A program made the position numbers and the translations under genes. Below, one piece after another: positions 17,758 through 27,984 of a stretch of 64,000 nucleotides of DNA (positions are counted from its first letter, which is position 1; each line of letters begins with the position of its first letter). Origin of the DNA: Nocardioides currus. GTDB lineage: Bacteria; Actinomycetota; Actinomycetes; Propionibacteriales; Nocardioidaceae. The notes under the pieces were generated by a model. That model was not told where the DNA came from. It saw nothing but the letters and a program-made list of their open reading frames with translations, and ran no database searches. The stretch spans positions 988,259-1,052,258 of the forward strand of contig NZ_PYXZ01000001.1 in NCBI RefSeq assembly GCF_003057875.1. The letters are read 5' to 3'.

Positions 17758-18864
17758 ATGCGCGACCACGATGTCGGGATGGAACCCGTGCCCGAGCTGG
17801 TCGCCGGGGCGCCGCCTGCGCGGGGGATCGGTCCCCGGGAGGGTCTGGACGCCGGTCTCTTCTGGCCCCGCCGCGCCGGTGACGTCGGTGGGCCGACGGC
17901 ATGGCAGGTCCGGTCGGCCCGGTGGCGTACGACCGGGTGGGGCCTGTCGGTGCCGGCCGAGGTCCCGCTCACGGCACGCCAGCGCGTCGTCGAGGCGTCG
18001 GCGCTGTGGCCCGGCGGCGTCGTCACGGGATGGGCGGCCCTAGCATGGCGGGGCGCCAGGTGGTTCGAGGGGCTGGCGCCCGACGGGTCGCTGCTGCCGG
18101 TCGACGTGCACATCGGCGTCGGGCGTGGCCCACGGCGGCAGCACCAGGCGAGGCCGACCCAGGAGAGCGTGCAGCCGTGGGCCGTCGAGCGGGACCACGG
18201 CTGTCGGGTGGCGTTGCCCGTCTGGGCGGTCGGCTTCGCGATGCGGCACGCCCCGTCGCTCGTCGAGGCGGTGCGGGTGATCGACATGGCGGCCTACGAC
18301 GACCTCGTGTCCATCGACGAGGTGGCACGCTGCGCGGCTGCCGTGATGATGACGATGACCGGGGTCCCGCAGCTGCGCGAGGCGTTGCGGCTGGCGTCGG
18401 AGAACAGCTGGTCGCCGCAGGAGCCCGTCATGAGGTGCGCGTGGCACCTCGACGCCGGTCGGCCGATGCCGCTCGCGAACCGGCCCGTGTTCGACCGGAA
18501 CGGACGCCACGTCGGCACGCCCGACCTGCTCGACGTGGAAGCCGGTGTCTACGGCCAGTACGACGGCGCCGCGGTGCACCTCGTGGGCGCCCAGCGCAGC
18601 ACCGACATCCGTCAGGAGGCGGCCTACCGCGAGCTCGGTCTGGAGGGGGTCACCATGGTGGCCGGCGACCTGGCGGACACGACCGCCTTCGCCCGCCGGC
18701 TCGTCGAGGCGTACGCCCGTGCCGCTCGCCGGCCCGCGGCAGAGCGACGGTGGCTCGACGAGCTACCCGCGTGGTGGACGCCCACGGTCACGGTCGCGCA
18801 GCGACGCGCACTGGGGGAGGCCGAGCGTCGGCGGCTGCTGGGCTATCGCCGTACGGCTGCCTGA
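17758..18864 (+). CDS. AbiEi/DUF559-like protein, possible PD-(D/E)XK-type nuclease
   Basis: A 368-residue cytoplasmic protein of an actinobacterial family I know only from sequence. The N-terminal part has a wing-like segment and GGVVTGWAALAWRGARWFEGLAPDG, as in AbiEi-like proteins. The C-terminal part carries GRHVGTPDLLDVEAGVYGQYDG (near 247-270), which resembles the D...(E/Q)xx core of DUF559/Vsr-like nucleases, with Gln where relatives often have Glu. The gene is bracketed by 65-bp palindromes at 17627 and 18909. A frameshifted paralogue at 28042-29090 has the same arrangement. ATG 17758 is used; ATG 17779 is an alternative. Biochemical function is unproven. Confidence 0.8.
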   Translation: MRDHDVGMEPVPELVAGAPPARGIGPREGLDAGLFWPRRAGDVGGPTAWQVRSARWRTTGWGLSVPAEVPLTARQRVVEASALWPGGVVTGWAALAWRGARWFEGLAPDGSLLPVDVHIGVGRGPRRQHQARPTQESVQPWAVERDHGCRVALPVWAVGFAMRHAPSLVEAVRVIDMAAYDDLVSIDEVARCAAAVMMTMTGVPQLREALRLASENSWSPQEPVMRCAWHLDAGRPMPLANRPVFDRNGRHVGTPDLLDVEAGVYGQYDGAAVHLVGAQRSTDIRQEAAYRELGLEGVTMVAGDLADTTAFARRLVEAYARAARRPAAERRWLDELPAWWTPTVTVAQRRALGEAERRRLLGYRRTAA

Positions 18865-18908
18865 CCAGGACGATGGTCGAGCTGGTGAGGTGGCCGGCCG
18901 TCCGGCCG

Positions 18909-18973
18909 GGGTAGTTAAGTGAGAGTTTGTCGGTTTTCGGGGTCGCAGCCGACAAACCCTCACTTAACTCCCC
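18909..18973. repeat. 65-bp inverted repeat, copy 1B (downstream of the AbiEi/DUF559-like gene)
   Basis: Arms 18909-18933 and 18949-18973 pair at 23 of 25 positions around a 15-nt spacer whose second half (GGGTCGC) matches copy 1A, so both copies have the same orientation. Differences from 1A are one base in each arm and four in the spacer. It merges into a run of 13 C (18970-18982). Confidence 0.95.
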
Positions 18974-18982
18974 CCCCCCCCC
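18970..18982. repeat. Homopolymer of 13 C
   Basis: Thirteen consecutive C residues follow the right arm of inverted repeat 1B, in the gap before the M56 gene's 3' end. Such tracts slip readily, so length variation and sequencing error are both plausible here. Confidence 0.9.
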
Positions 18983-19032
18983 GCCTCGCCGGACATCGGC
19001 TCGGGTGGCACAACCGGGGTGGGCCCGCGACC

Positions 19033-19881
19033 TCACGCCAGCCCGAGCAGCCACGGCGCGACGACGAACGCGGTGGGCAGCACCACGATCCCGACGGCGG
19101 CCAGCGAGACGAGGACCGCCTGGACCGGGCGCGGCGGCGCGGCGAGGAGGTCGATCCGGTCGACCAGCTCGGGGGCGGACCCCGCCGCGGAGAGTCCAGC
19201 TGACGGCGAGGGCGCACCGGCCAGCCCGACCAGCGCCCGGGCCAGCGGGGCCGAGCCCGTGTCGCGGGCGGCGGCCTTGTCGGCGAGCACCTCGACCAGG
19301 ATCCGCACCTCGCGCAGCGCCGACGCCGACGACACCCACCGCGGGAACGCCCGGTGCAGCACCGAGAAGGCCTCGAGGACCAGGTCGTGCCGGGCCCGCA
19401 GGTGGGCCCGCTCGTGCGCGACGACGGCACTCAGCTCGTCGTCCGAGAGCCGGTCCAGCGCACCCTGGGACACCACGACGCGCGACGTACGCAACGACGG
19501 CACGCAGTAGGCCAGTGGTTGCTCGGTCGCGAGCACTGCGAGCCGCCCGCGCTGCTCGGTCACCAGGTCCAGCTGCTCACGGTGGTGGCGGCGCAGGGTC
19601 CGCAGCGACGTACCGACCCGGTGCCCCGCGATCCCCAGCCGCACCGCGACCACCGCCGTCACCACCAGCGCGAGCACCGACGGCGTGCTCCAGCCGTGCG
19701 ACGTCGCCAGCGACAGCCCTGCCCCGAGCGCCGAGAGCACCGCCGCGAGGGCGACGCACTGCCAGAGCAGCATGGTGGCGAGGGGGGTACGCCGCAGCCA
19801 GCCCGCCCGCGCCAGCAGCGCCGGCACCGGTCCGGCCAGGGCGACGCCCAGCCCGGCGAGGACGAACGGGGTCGCGTCCAT
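19033..19881 (-). CDS. M56 family membrane metallopeptidase (BlaR1/MecR1-type, no sensor domain)
   Basis: A 282-residue membrane zinc peptidase. Two N-terminal hydrophobic segments (residues 5-60), another near 70-90, and a C-terminal one after 255 surround a cytoplasmic zincin domain with HERAHLRARHD (HExxH near 172-176). BlaR1/MecR1 relatives cleave a BlaI repressor after a signal, but this protein lacks the C-terminal penicillin-binding sensor, so the signal is not expected to be a beta-lactam. It lies 9 nt after the BlaI gene on the same strand, indicating an operon. Cleavage of that BlaI is the natural inference. Divergent to the cytochrome bd operon. Confidence 0.9.
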   Translation of the reverse strand: MDATPFVLAGLGVALAGPVPALLARAGWLRRTPLATMLLWQCVALAAVLSALGAGLSLATSHGWSTPSVLALVVTAVVAVRLGIAGHRVGTSLRTLRRHHREQLDLVTEQRGRLAVLATEQPLAYCVPSLRTSRVVVSQGALDRLSDDELSAVVAHERAHLRARHDLVLEAFSVLHRAFPRWVSSASALREVRILVEVLADKAAARDTGSAPLARALVGLAGAPSPSAGLSAAGSAPELVDRIDLLAAPPRPVQAVLVSLAAVGIVVLPTAFVVAPWLLGLA

Positions 19882-19890
19882 CGGTCCGGG

Positions 19891-20259
19891 TCAGGACCCC
19901 TCGAGCCGCGCGAGCGCGGCCCGCAGCGCGGCGACGTCGGCGTCCGAGGCGTCCTCGACGAAGGCGACCAGCGCCGACTGCCGGTCGTGGCTGCTGAAGT
20001 CGTCGAGGGTGTCGCTGAGGAGCTCGGCCACCATCTCGCTGCGGCTCGCGCGCGGGCGGTAGAGGTAGGCCCGGCCGTCCTTGCGCTGGACCACGTGCTG
20101 CTTGCGGGCCAGCCGCTCCATCACCGTCATCACGGTCGTGTAGGCGACCTCGCGCGACGGCGCCAGCGCCGCGTGCACCTCGCGGACGGTCAGCCACGCG
20201 TCGGCGTCGGCCTCCCACAGCACGTCGAGGACAGCACGTTCGAGATCTCCGTAGGGCAC
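19891..20259 (-). CDS. blaI: BlaI/MecI/CopY-family transcriptional repressor
   Basis: A 122-residue winged-helix repressor with DLERAVLDVLW, LTVREVHAAL and the recognition-helix region VAYTTVMTVMERLARKQ, then a C-terminal dimerisation region. GTG 20259 follows a minus-strand TACACT box by 6 nt, indicating a leaderless message. The divergent intergenic region holds two tandem 17-bp dyads (20288-20323). The first would cover the -35 position of this gene, so autoregulation together with repression of cydA is likely. In mycobacteria a BlaI homologue is reported to influence respiratory or ATP-synthase genes, which fits. The M56 peptidase next door is its probable inactivator. Confidence 0.92.
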   Translation of the reverse strand: MPYGDLERAVLDVLWEADADAWLTVREVHAALAPSREVAYTTVMTVMERLARKQHVVQRKDGRAYLYRPRASRSEMVAELLSDTLDDFSSHDRQSALVAFVEDASDADVAALRAALARLEGS

Positions 20260-20265
20260 CCCCCA

Positions 20266-20271
20266 AGTGTA
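20266..20271 (-). promoter_or_regulatory. Leaderless -10 box for blaI
   Basis: TACACT on the minus strand is 6 nt from the GTG at 20259. Its -35 position would fall at about 20289-20294, inside the first BlaI-type dyad. Confidence 0.5.
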
Positions 20272-20287
20272 CCTACGACGCTTTGCG

Positions 20288-20323
20288 TACTACAGTCGGT
20301 AGTAGGTACTACACAAGGTAGTA
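20288..20323. promoter_or_regulatory. Two tandem BlaI-type operators between blaI and cydA
   Basis: TACTACAGTCGGTAGTA (20288-20304) and TACTACACAAGGTAGTA (20307-20323) share perfect TACTAC/GTAGTA half-sites with 5-nt spacers. They repeat with a 19-bp period, so two dimers would sit on nearly the same DNA face. BlaI-family repressors bind such dyads. The site lies between the divergent blaI and cydA starts. Confidence 0.85.
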
Positions 20324-20350
20324 GTCAAGGTCGCAGATCGGAACCTGCCC

Positions 20351-21790
20351 ATGGACGTCGTCGACATCGCGCGGATCCAGTTCGGCGTGATCACCGTCTA
20401 CCACTTCCTCTTCGTGCCGCTGACGATCGGCGGCACCGCCCTGGTCGCACTCCTCGAGACGCTGTGGCTGCGCACGAAGAACCCCGACTACCTCCGGCTG
20501 ACGAAGTTCTTCGCCAAGCTGCTGCTGATCAACTTCGCCATCGGCGTGGTGACCGGCATCGTGCAGGAGTTCCAGTTCGGGATGAACTGGTCGGACTACT
20601 CCCGCTTCGTCGGCGACGTCTTCGGCGCCCCGCTCGCGATCGAGGGGCTGCTCGCCTTCTTCCTCGAGTCGACCTTCCTCGGCCTGTGGATCTTCGGCTG
20701 GGACAAGCTGCCGCGCGGGCTGCACAACGCCTGCATGTGGATCGTCCACCTCGGCACCCTGGCCTCGAGCTGGTTCATCCTGGCCGCCAACTCGTGGATG
20801 CAGCACCCCGTCGGCTACCGCTTCAACCCCGAGTCGGGCCGCGCCGAGCTGACGGACTTCGCGGCCGTCATGTTCAACAAGGTCCAGCTCGTCACGTTCC
20901 CGCACGTCGTCCTGGCGGCGTACATGACCGCGGCGGCCGCCATGGCGGGCGTGAGCGTCTGGCTCTTCGTACGCCGCAGCGCGGACCGCGAGGTCTACCG
21001 CCGCTCACTGCGGCTGGGCGCGGCGATCACCCTGCTCGCCGGGCTCGGCGTCGCGATCACCGGCGACCTGCAGGGCAAGGTGATGACCGAGGTGCAGCCG
21101 ATGAAGATGGCGGCCGCCGAGGGCCTCTACGAGACCGCGGACACCTGCGCCCCCTTCTCGGTCTTCACCGTCGGCACCCCCGACGGCAAGCACGAGAAGT
21201 TCGCGGTGACCGTGCCGTGCCTGCTGTCCTTCCTCGGCACCGGGACCTTCGACGGGAAGGTCGAGGGCATCAACGACCTGCGCGAGGAGTACCGCCAGAC
21301 CTACGGCCAGGACCCGGGCGCGAGCTACTACACGCCCGGTGACTACACGCCGGTCATCCCGGTGACCTACTGGAGCTTCCGCTTCATGATCACGATGGGC
21401 TCGCTCGCCGCGGCCGGGTCCGCGCTGCTGCTCTGGGTGACCCGACGTGGCCGGGCGCCGGGCGCGAGGTGGCTGGGCACGCTCGGGATCGGGCTGCCGC
21501 TGCTGATGCTCGCCGGCAACTCGTTCGGCTGGATCTTCACCGAGATGGGCCGCCAGCCGTGGGCGGTGTTCGGCCTGATGACCACCGAGCGCGCGGTCTC
21601 CCCGGGCGTCTCGGTGGCCGAGGCGGCGACGTCGCTGGTCGTCCTCACCCTGCTCTACGCCGTGCTCGCCGTCATCGAGGTGCGCCTGCTCGGCACCGCC
21701 ATCCGCAAGGGCCTCGCGCCGTTCGAGGAACCGCCGGACCCCGGCGACCCCGAGCACTCCGACGACGCGCCGCTCGCGTTCGCCTACTGA
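20351..21790 (+). CDS. cydA: Cytochrome bd ubiquinol/menaquinol oxidase subunit I
   Basis: A 479-residue membrane subunit carrying haems b558, b595 and d. It oxidises quinol and reduces oxygen to water with high affinity. Visible features are the N-terminal haem-ligand region YHFLFVPLTIG (His near 19), the FPHVVLAAYMTA helix, the quinol-loop segment VQPMKMAAAEG, and the GRQPWAVFGLMTTERAVSPGVS block. The short loop after residue 240 suggests the short-Q-loop class. ATG 20351 follows the two BlaI-type dyads, so expression is probably repressed by BlaI. First gene of cydA-cydB-cydDC. Confidence 0.96.
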   Translation: MDVVDIARIQFGVITVYHFLFVPLTIGGTALVALLETLWLRTKNPDYLRLTKFFAKLLLINFAIGVVTGIVQEFQFGMNWSDYSRFVGDVFGAPLAIEGLLAFFLESTFLGLWIFGWDKLPRGLHNACMWIVHLGTLASSWFILAANSWMQHPVGYRFNPESGRAELTDFAAVMFNKVQLVTFPHVVLAAYMTAAAAMAGVSVWLFVRRSADREVYRRSLRLGAAITLLAGLGVAITGDLQGKVMTEVQPMKMAAAEGLYETADTCAPFSVFTVGTPDGKHEKFAVTVPCLLSFLGTGTFDGKVEGINDLREEYRQTYGQDPGASYYTPGDYTPVIPVTYWSFRFMITMGSLAAAGSALLLWVTRRGRAPGARWLGTLGIGLPLLMLAGNSFGWIFTEMGRQPWAVFGLMTTERAVSPGVSVAEAATSLVVLTLLYAVLAVIEVRLLGTAIRKGLAPFEEPPDPGDPEHSDDAPLAFAY

Positions 21791-21795
21791 CCACG

Positions 21796-21802
21796 AAGGA
21801 GA
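21796..21802 (+). promoter_or_regulatory. Ribosome-binding site of cydB
   Basis: AAGGAGA, about 6 nt before the ATG at 21808, is one of the few strong Shine-Dalgarno sequences in the window. It fits internal translation in the cyd operon. Confidence 0.7.
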
Positions 21803-21807
21803 CTGTC

Positions 21808-22817
<1,010 letters not shown>

Positions 22818-22821
<4 letters not shown>

Positions 22822-25800
22822 AGCCGCTCGACCCGGCGCTCCGGCCGCACCTCGCGCCGGCCCGCGGCGCGCTGGTCGTCGCGACGGCCGCCAGCATCGT
22901 GGGCGGGGTGCTCCTGATCGGGCAGGCCTTCGCGATCGCGGCCCTGGTGGTCGGCCTCGCGCGCGGGACGTCGGTGACGACCGCGGCCGTCGCGACGGTC
23001 GCAGTGTTCGCACTGCGCGGTCTCACCGGGGTCGTCGTCGACCTGGCGACCGCTCGGGCGGCGGGCAGCGTCTCGACGGCCCTGCGGGGACGCGTGCTGC
23101 GGGCGAGCCTGGGCTCGCAGCGGCGTACGGGCGAGGTCGCGGTCCTGCTCACGCGCGGGCTGGCCGCGACCGAGCCGTGGTTCACGCGCTACCTCCCGGC
23201 GCTGGTCGTCGCCGCCGTCGTCCCGCTGCTGACGGTCGCGACCATCGCCTGGCTCGACCCGTGGAGCGGGCTGGTCGTGGCCCTCACGGTGCCGCTCGTG
23301 CCGGTCTTCGCCGCCCTCGTGGGGATGGCGACGCGCGACCGGGCGGAGAAGCAGTGGCGCCTGCTCCAGTCGCTCTCGGGACACTTCCTCGACGTCGTGC
23401 GGGGGCTGCCGACCCTGGTCGCGCACCGTCGCGCGACCGCGCAGGTCGACACCATCCGCGCGGTCACCCACCGGCACCGGATCGCCTCGCTCGCGACCCT
23501 GCGCCTGGCGTTCGCGTCGTCGGTCGTGCTCGAGCTGCTCGCGACCTTGTCGGTCGCGCTGGTCGCGGTGTGCGTCGGGCTCCGGCTGGCCCACGGCTCG
23601 CTCGACTTCACGACCGCGCTCGTCGTGCTGCTGCTCGCCCCTGAGGCCTACTGGCCCGTGCGCCGCGTCGGGGCTGAGTTCCACGCGGCCGCCGAGGGGG
23701 CCGCGGCCTTCGCGTCGGCCGACGTCGCGGTCGCCCCGGTGCCCGTCGAGGCCCCGCGGCTCGACGAGGTCGGCGTCGTGCTCGACGACGTGACGCTCGG
23801 CTGGGGCGAGGCCCCCGTCGTGGCCGGGCTCAGCGCGCGCCTCGGGATCGGCCTGACCGCGATCGTCGGACCGTCGGGCTGCGGCAAGTCGACCCTGCTG
23901 GCCGCGATCGCCGGCGAGCTCACCCCGACCTCGGGGTCGGTGCGTGTGGCGGGGCTCTCGACCCCCGAGGAGTGGCGACCGTCCGTGGCGTGGTTGCCGC
24001 AGCGGCCCTGGCTGGCCGCCGGTTCGATCGCGTCCAACCTGCGCCACGGCGACCCCACCGCCACCGACGCCAGGCTCTGGCGCGCGCTCGAGCGGGTCGA
24101 CCTCGCCCACGTCGTGCTGACCCTGCCCGACGGGCTCGACACGGAGCTCGGCGAGGACGGTGCCGGGCTGTCCGCGGGCGAACGCGCCCGCCTCGCGCTC
24201 GCCCGGGTGCTCGTCAGCGACCGGCCGGTCGTGCTGCTCGACGAACCCACGGCCCACCTCGACCCCGTCACCTCCGACGTGCTCGAGCGCATGGTCGGCG
24301 AGCTGGCCCGGTCGCGCACGGTCGTCGTGGTCGCGCACCGGCCGTCGCTGGTCGACCTGGCCGACGAGGTCGTCACGCTGTCACCGCTGCCCGTCGCGCC
24401 CTCGGCCCGCCCGGTCGTCGCGTCGGTCCCCGACCCGGTGGCGTGGGAGCCCTCGCGCCGGCGCGAGGTCGGTGCCGTCGCGCTGGGAGCACTTTCCGCC
24501 GCGGCCGGCGTCGCGCTGACCGCGACCGCCGGCTGGCTGATCACCCGCGCCTCGGCCCAGCCGCCGGTGCTGACCCTGATGGTCGCGATCGTCGGCGTGC
24601 GGGCCTTCGGCCTCGCGCGTCCGGTCCTGAGGTACGCCGAGCGCCTCCTCTCCCACGAGCAGGCCCTCGGCCGCCTGGCGGACCGGCGCGCCGACGTGTA
24701 CGCCGCGCTCGTGCCGCTGGTCCCCGGTCGACTGGGCGCCGGCCGGCGCCGCGGCGACCTCCTCACCTCGCTGGTCGACGACGTCGACGCGCTGGTCGAC
24801 GAGCGGGTGCGGGTGCGGGTGCCGTTGTGGGCCGCAGGCACGGTGTCCGCGCTGGCGCTGATCTTCGCCGGCCTCGTCGCGCCGGCGGCGGCGCTCGTCG
24901 TGGCCGTGCCCGTCCTCGTGACCGCGCTCGTCGCCCTCCTCGTCGCGCACCGCGCGGCCGGCGTGGAGCGGGCGTACGTCGAAGCGCGGGCCCTGCTCGG
25001 CGAGCGGGTCGAGGCCACCCTGACCGATGCCCGCCAGCTCGTGGCCTGGCAGCGCGACGATTCCGCAGTCGCCTCCGTCGTGACCGCGAGCGACGGCCTG
25101 GCCGGCCTCGGTCGGCGGGCGGCGTCCACCCCCGCCATAGGGCGCGCGCTGCTCCTCCTCGCCACCGGGTGCTCGGTCGCGCTGATGCCGTCGGTCGCCG
25201 GCGGGCTCGCGCCGGCCACCGCGGCCCTGCTGGTGCTGCTGCCGCTGGCGCTGCACGAGGTGCTCGCCCCGGTCGTCGACGCCGTCGTCGCCCGGGCCCG
25301 GTGCCGGGCGGCCACGGCGCGGATCGACGAGCTGCTCGCGCGGACGCCGGCCGTCGTCGACCCCCCGTCGCCGATGGGGTGGCCCTCGACGTACCCCACG
25401 ATCGACGTGCCCGAGGCCTGTCTGCGTCTCGGCCCGGGCGAACGCGTCGGGCTCGTAGGTCCGTCGGGCTCGGGGAAGTCGACCATCGCGGCGCAGCTGG
25501 TCCGGTTCCTCGACGGCGAGGTCGCCTTCGACGGGGTGCCCGCCCGCTCGCTCGCGCTCGACGACATCCGCGCCCACGTCGCCCTGGTCGACGACGACCC
25601 CTACCTCTTCGCGACCTCGGTCGTGGAGAACGTCCGGCTCGCGCGGCCGTCCGCGACGGACTCCGAGGTGGCTGCCGCCCTCCGGGTCGCGGGCCTCGGG
25701 TCGTGGGAGCTGCACACCCTCGTCGGAGCCGGCCACCGCGAGGTGTCGGGCGGCGAGCGCGCACGACTCGGGCTCGCGCGCGCGGTGCTCGGCCGGCAGC

Positions 25801-26003
25801 CGGTGGTGGTGCTCGACGAGCCGACCGCCCATCTCGACGCGGCCACCGCGGCGGAGGTGACGCGCGACGTGCTGGCCGCGCTGGAGGGCCGCAGCATCGT
25901 GTGGATCACGCACGAGCAGGTCGGTCTGTCGTCGATGGACGGCGTGGTGCACCTCGGTGGCCGCGCCCAGGTTGGTAGGTCGCAACCAACCACCTCGATC
26001 TGA
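22818..26003 (+). CDS. cydDC: CydDC fusion: heterodimeric ABC transporter for cytochrome bd assembly
   Basis: A single 1061-residue protein containing both halves of the CydDC exporter, which supports bd oxidase maturation (haem/thiol homeostasis). Half 1 (CydD): six-helix membrane domain, Walker A GPSGCGKSTLL near 351, signature LSAGERARLALARVL, DEPTAHLD. Half 2 (CydC): membrane domain from about 550, Walker A GPSGSGKSTIA near 880, signature VSGGERARLGLARA, DEPTAHLD. In E. coli these are two genes. The GTG overlaps the cydB stop by 4 nt. A structured bidirectional terminator follows at 26022-26120. Confidence 0.95.
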
Positions 26004-26021
26004 GGGGCTGCCGGGGCGCGG

Positions 26022-26120
26022 TAGGTATCTGGTGACCAACTCCGCCGGTCCGGCCCCCGAATCCGGGGGATCCGGTCCGGCCCCCGAATCCGGGGGATCC
26101 GGTTGGCAGGTGGATACCTA
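26022..26120. terminator. Structured intergenic element with two tandem 27-bp hairpin units
   Basis: Outer arms TAGGTATC (26022-26029) and GATACCTA (26113-26120) pair, as do inner CCAAC/GTTGG segments. Inside, a 27-bp unit is duplicated exactly (26045-26071 and 26072-26098), each containing the hairpin CCCCCGAATCCGGGGG. The right arm overlaps the stop codon of the minus-strand ComB-like gene. It probably terminates both convergent transcripts; the tandem copy is unusual. Confidence 0.8.
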
Positions 26121-26876
26121 GCGGCCTCGGTCCACGAAGGCCTCGCCGACCAGCACCGGCACGACCCCGCTGACGTCGAGCCGCGCCGCCGCCTCCACGT
26201 CCTCCGCGAACCCGGCCGCGGCGAGCTCGACCCCACCCGCACACCCGGCCAGCGCGGCCGCGAGGTCGGCACGGACCGCGCGGAACGCCTGCTCGGCCAC
26301 CCGTGCCTCCGGGCTCAGCCCGGTGACCCCGAGGTCGACGAGCCCGGCGAGCACCGCGCCGGCCCCCCACAGGTCCTCGACCGCCGGGCGCAGGGTGTCG
26401 TCGTCCCACCGCTCGCCGGCCGGCACGACCGCGCAGGACGCTCCCTCGCGCATGCGCGCAGCGACGTACGCCGAGACCGCGGACGCGTTGCGCAGGCTGC
26501 CGGCCACCACCTCCGAGCCGCCGTCGGCCAGCGCGAAGGAGATGGTCGAGCCGTTGGGCGAGGGCAGCACGATCCGGGTGATGCCCTCGACCTGCGCCAT
26601 CGCGGCCGGCGACAGGCTGACGGTCCCGGCCTGCTCGCGCGCCTCGAGGCGACCGACGGCGAGGACGGCGTCGCGCTCCGCGGCGTACGACGCTGCCCGC
26701 TCGTCCCTCCACCGGAACGGCAGCACGGTGATGCCGCGCTCGACCGCGACGGACACGGTCGTGGTGAACGAGAGGACGTCGACCACGACGGTGACATCGG
26801 CGGCGACGGCTGCGGCGCCGGTCGGGCCCCACTCCATGCGGACGGCGTGGGACGACTGGTCGTGACCTGGCTTCAC
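26118..26876 (-). CDS. ComB-like 2-phosphosulfolactate phosphatase family protein
   Basis: A 252-residue protein of the ComB fold. Conserved blocks include DVTVVVDVLSFTTTVSVAV, IVLPSPNGSTISF and VVAGSLRNASAVSAYV, followed by CAVVPAGERWDDD. ComB removes phosphate from 2-phosphosulfolactate in methanogen coenzyme M synthesis; actinobacteria do not make coenzyme M, so the real substrate here is uncertain. GTG 26876 gives the usual family N-terminus (HDQSSHAVRMEWGP); an in-frame ATG at 26936 would add 20 residues. Divergent from the patatin gene, convergent with cydDC across the hairpin element. Confidence 0.82.
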   Translation of the reverse strand: MKPGHDQSSHAVRMEWGPTGAAAVAADVTVVVDVLSFTTTVSVAVERGITVLPFRWRDERAASYAAERDAVLAVGRLEAREQAGTVSLSPAAMAQVEGITRIVLPSPNGSTISFALADGGSEVVAGSLRNASAVSAYVAARMREGASCAVVPAGERWDDDTLRPAVEDLWGAGAVLAGLVDLGVTGLSPEARVAEQAFRAVRADLAAALAGCAGGVELAAAGFAEDVEAAARLDVSGVVPVLVGEAFVDRGR

Positions 26877-26977
26877 GGGCTCATGGTCGCAGCCGGGCGG
26901 TATCACGCGGTTCCTTTGCCTTCTCTTTACCTTCATGGGTCGCCGCAGGGCGGCCGTCCACCGGGGGGTGAGGGCGC

Positions 26978-27982
26978 ATGGCGTTGAGTGATCTGGTGCT
27001 GGAGGGCGGCGGGGTGAAGGGCGCCGGGCTCGCCGGTGCGGTGCACGTGCTCGCGGGGCACTACGACTTCCACCGCGTCGCCGGCACGTCGGCCGGCGCG
27101 ATCGTGGCCTCGCTCGTCGCGGCGGGACTCAGCGACGAGCTCGAGGCGCTGACCATCGACACCGATTTCACCGACTTCCTCGACGAGGGCGCGGCCGGCC
27201 GCTTCCTGGGGCCGCTGGGCAACGGCATCGACCTCCTCGCGCGCGAAGGGATCCACCGCGGCCGCACCCTGCACCGCTGGATCCGTGACACCCTGGCCCG
27301 CGCCGGCGTGGAGACCTGGGGCGACCTGCGCCTGCCCGGCGCGACGTCGCGGACACCGATCGAGCACCGCTACCGGCTGGTGGTGATCGTCTCCGACGTC
27401 TCCCGCGGCCGCATGCTGCGCCTGCCCTGGGACTATCAGCCGCTGCTCGGCATCTCGCCCGACGCGATGCCGGTCGCGGACGCCGTCCGGGCCTCCGCCT
27501 CGATCCCGTTCTTCTTCCGGCCGTGGCGGCTACCGGTCGACCCCGCGCTGACGGACGGCCGCCGCGAGATCGTCCTCACCGACGGCGGGATGCTCTCCAA
27601 CTACCCGATCGACCTGTTCGACGACGAGCCCGGCCACCCGACGTTCGGGATCAAGCTGTCGGCCCGGCTGCCGCTGTGCGATCAGCGCTGGCACGACGCC
27701 GACGACCCGCTGTCGCTGGCCAAGGCGCTGGTCGCGACGATGACCAACGCACACGACCAGGTCCACGTCGACCGGCCCTCGGTCACCTCGCGCACCGTGT
27801 TCGTCGAGACCAGCGGCGTGCGCTCCACCGACTTCCGCCTCAGCTGCGCGGCCAAGCGCGGGCTCTTCGACAACGGCGTCGAGGCAGCCTCGCGGTTCCT
27901 GCGGACGTGGGACTTCGAGGAGTGGCGCCGGACCTACGCCGCCGCTGCCCTCCAGCAGCGGGCGCTGGCCGGCGCGGTGTAG
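26978..27982 (+). CDS. Patatin-like phospholipase
   Basis: A 334-residue serine lipid acyl hydrolase with a Ser-Asp dyad. The oxyanion loop is EGGGVKGAGLAGAV at residues 8-21, the nucleophile Ser is in GTSAGAIVA near residue 37, and the Asp is in DGGMLSNYPID near 200. It would cleave acyl chains from membrane phospholipids or glycerides. No signal peptide or membrane segment is seen, so it is probably cytoplasmic or peripheral. The stop lies two bases before inverted repeat 2A. ATG 26978 has GGGGGTGAGG upstream as a possible ribosome-binding site. Confidence 0.92.
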   Translation: MALSDLVLEGGGVKGAGLAGAVHVLAGHYDFHRVAGTSAGAIVASLVAAGLSDELEALTIDTDFTDFLDEGAAGRFLGPLGNGIDLLAREGIHRGRTLHRWIRDTLARAGVETWGDLRLPGATSRTPIEHRYRLVVIVSDVSRGRMLRLPWDYQPLLGISPDAMPVADAVRASASIPFFFRPWRLPVDPALTDGRREIVLTDGGMLSNYPIDLFDDEPGHPTFGIKLSARLPLCDQRWHDADDPLSLAKALVATMTNAHDQVHVDRPSVTSRTVFVETSGVRSTDFRLSCAAKRGLFDNGVEAASRFLRTWDFEEWRRTYAAAALQQRALAGAV

Positions 27983-27984
27983 CC

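Noticed and set aside
17627..18973. Classical insertion sequence or transposon
   Set aside because: The palindromes are complete inverted repeats at each end, not terminal halves. I find no DDE or serine/tyrosine recombinase motif and no target-site duplication.
19033..20259. Beta-lactam resistance regulator pair (blaR1-blaI)
   Set aside because: No beta-lactamase gene is present and the M56 protein has no penicillin-binding sensor domain; context points to cytochrome bd control.
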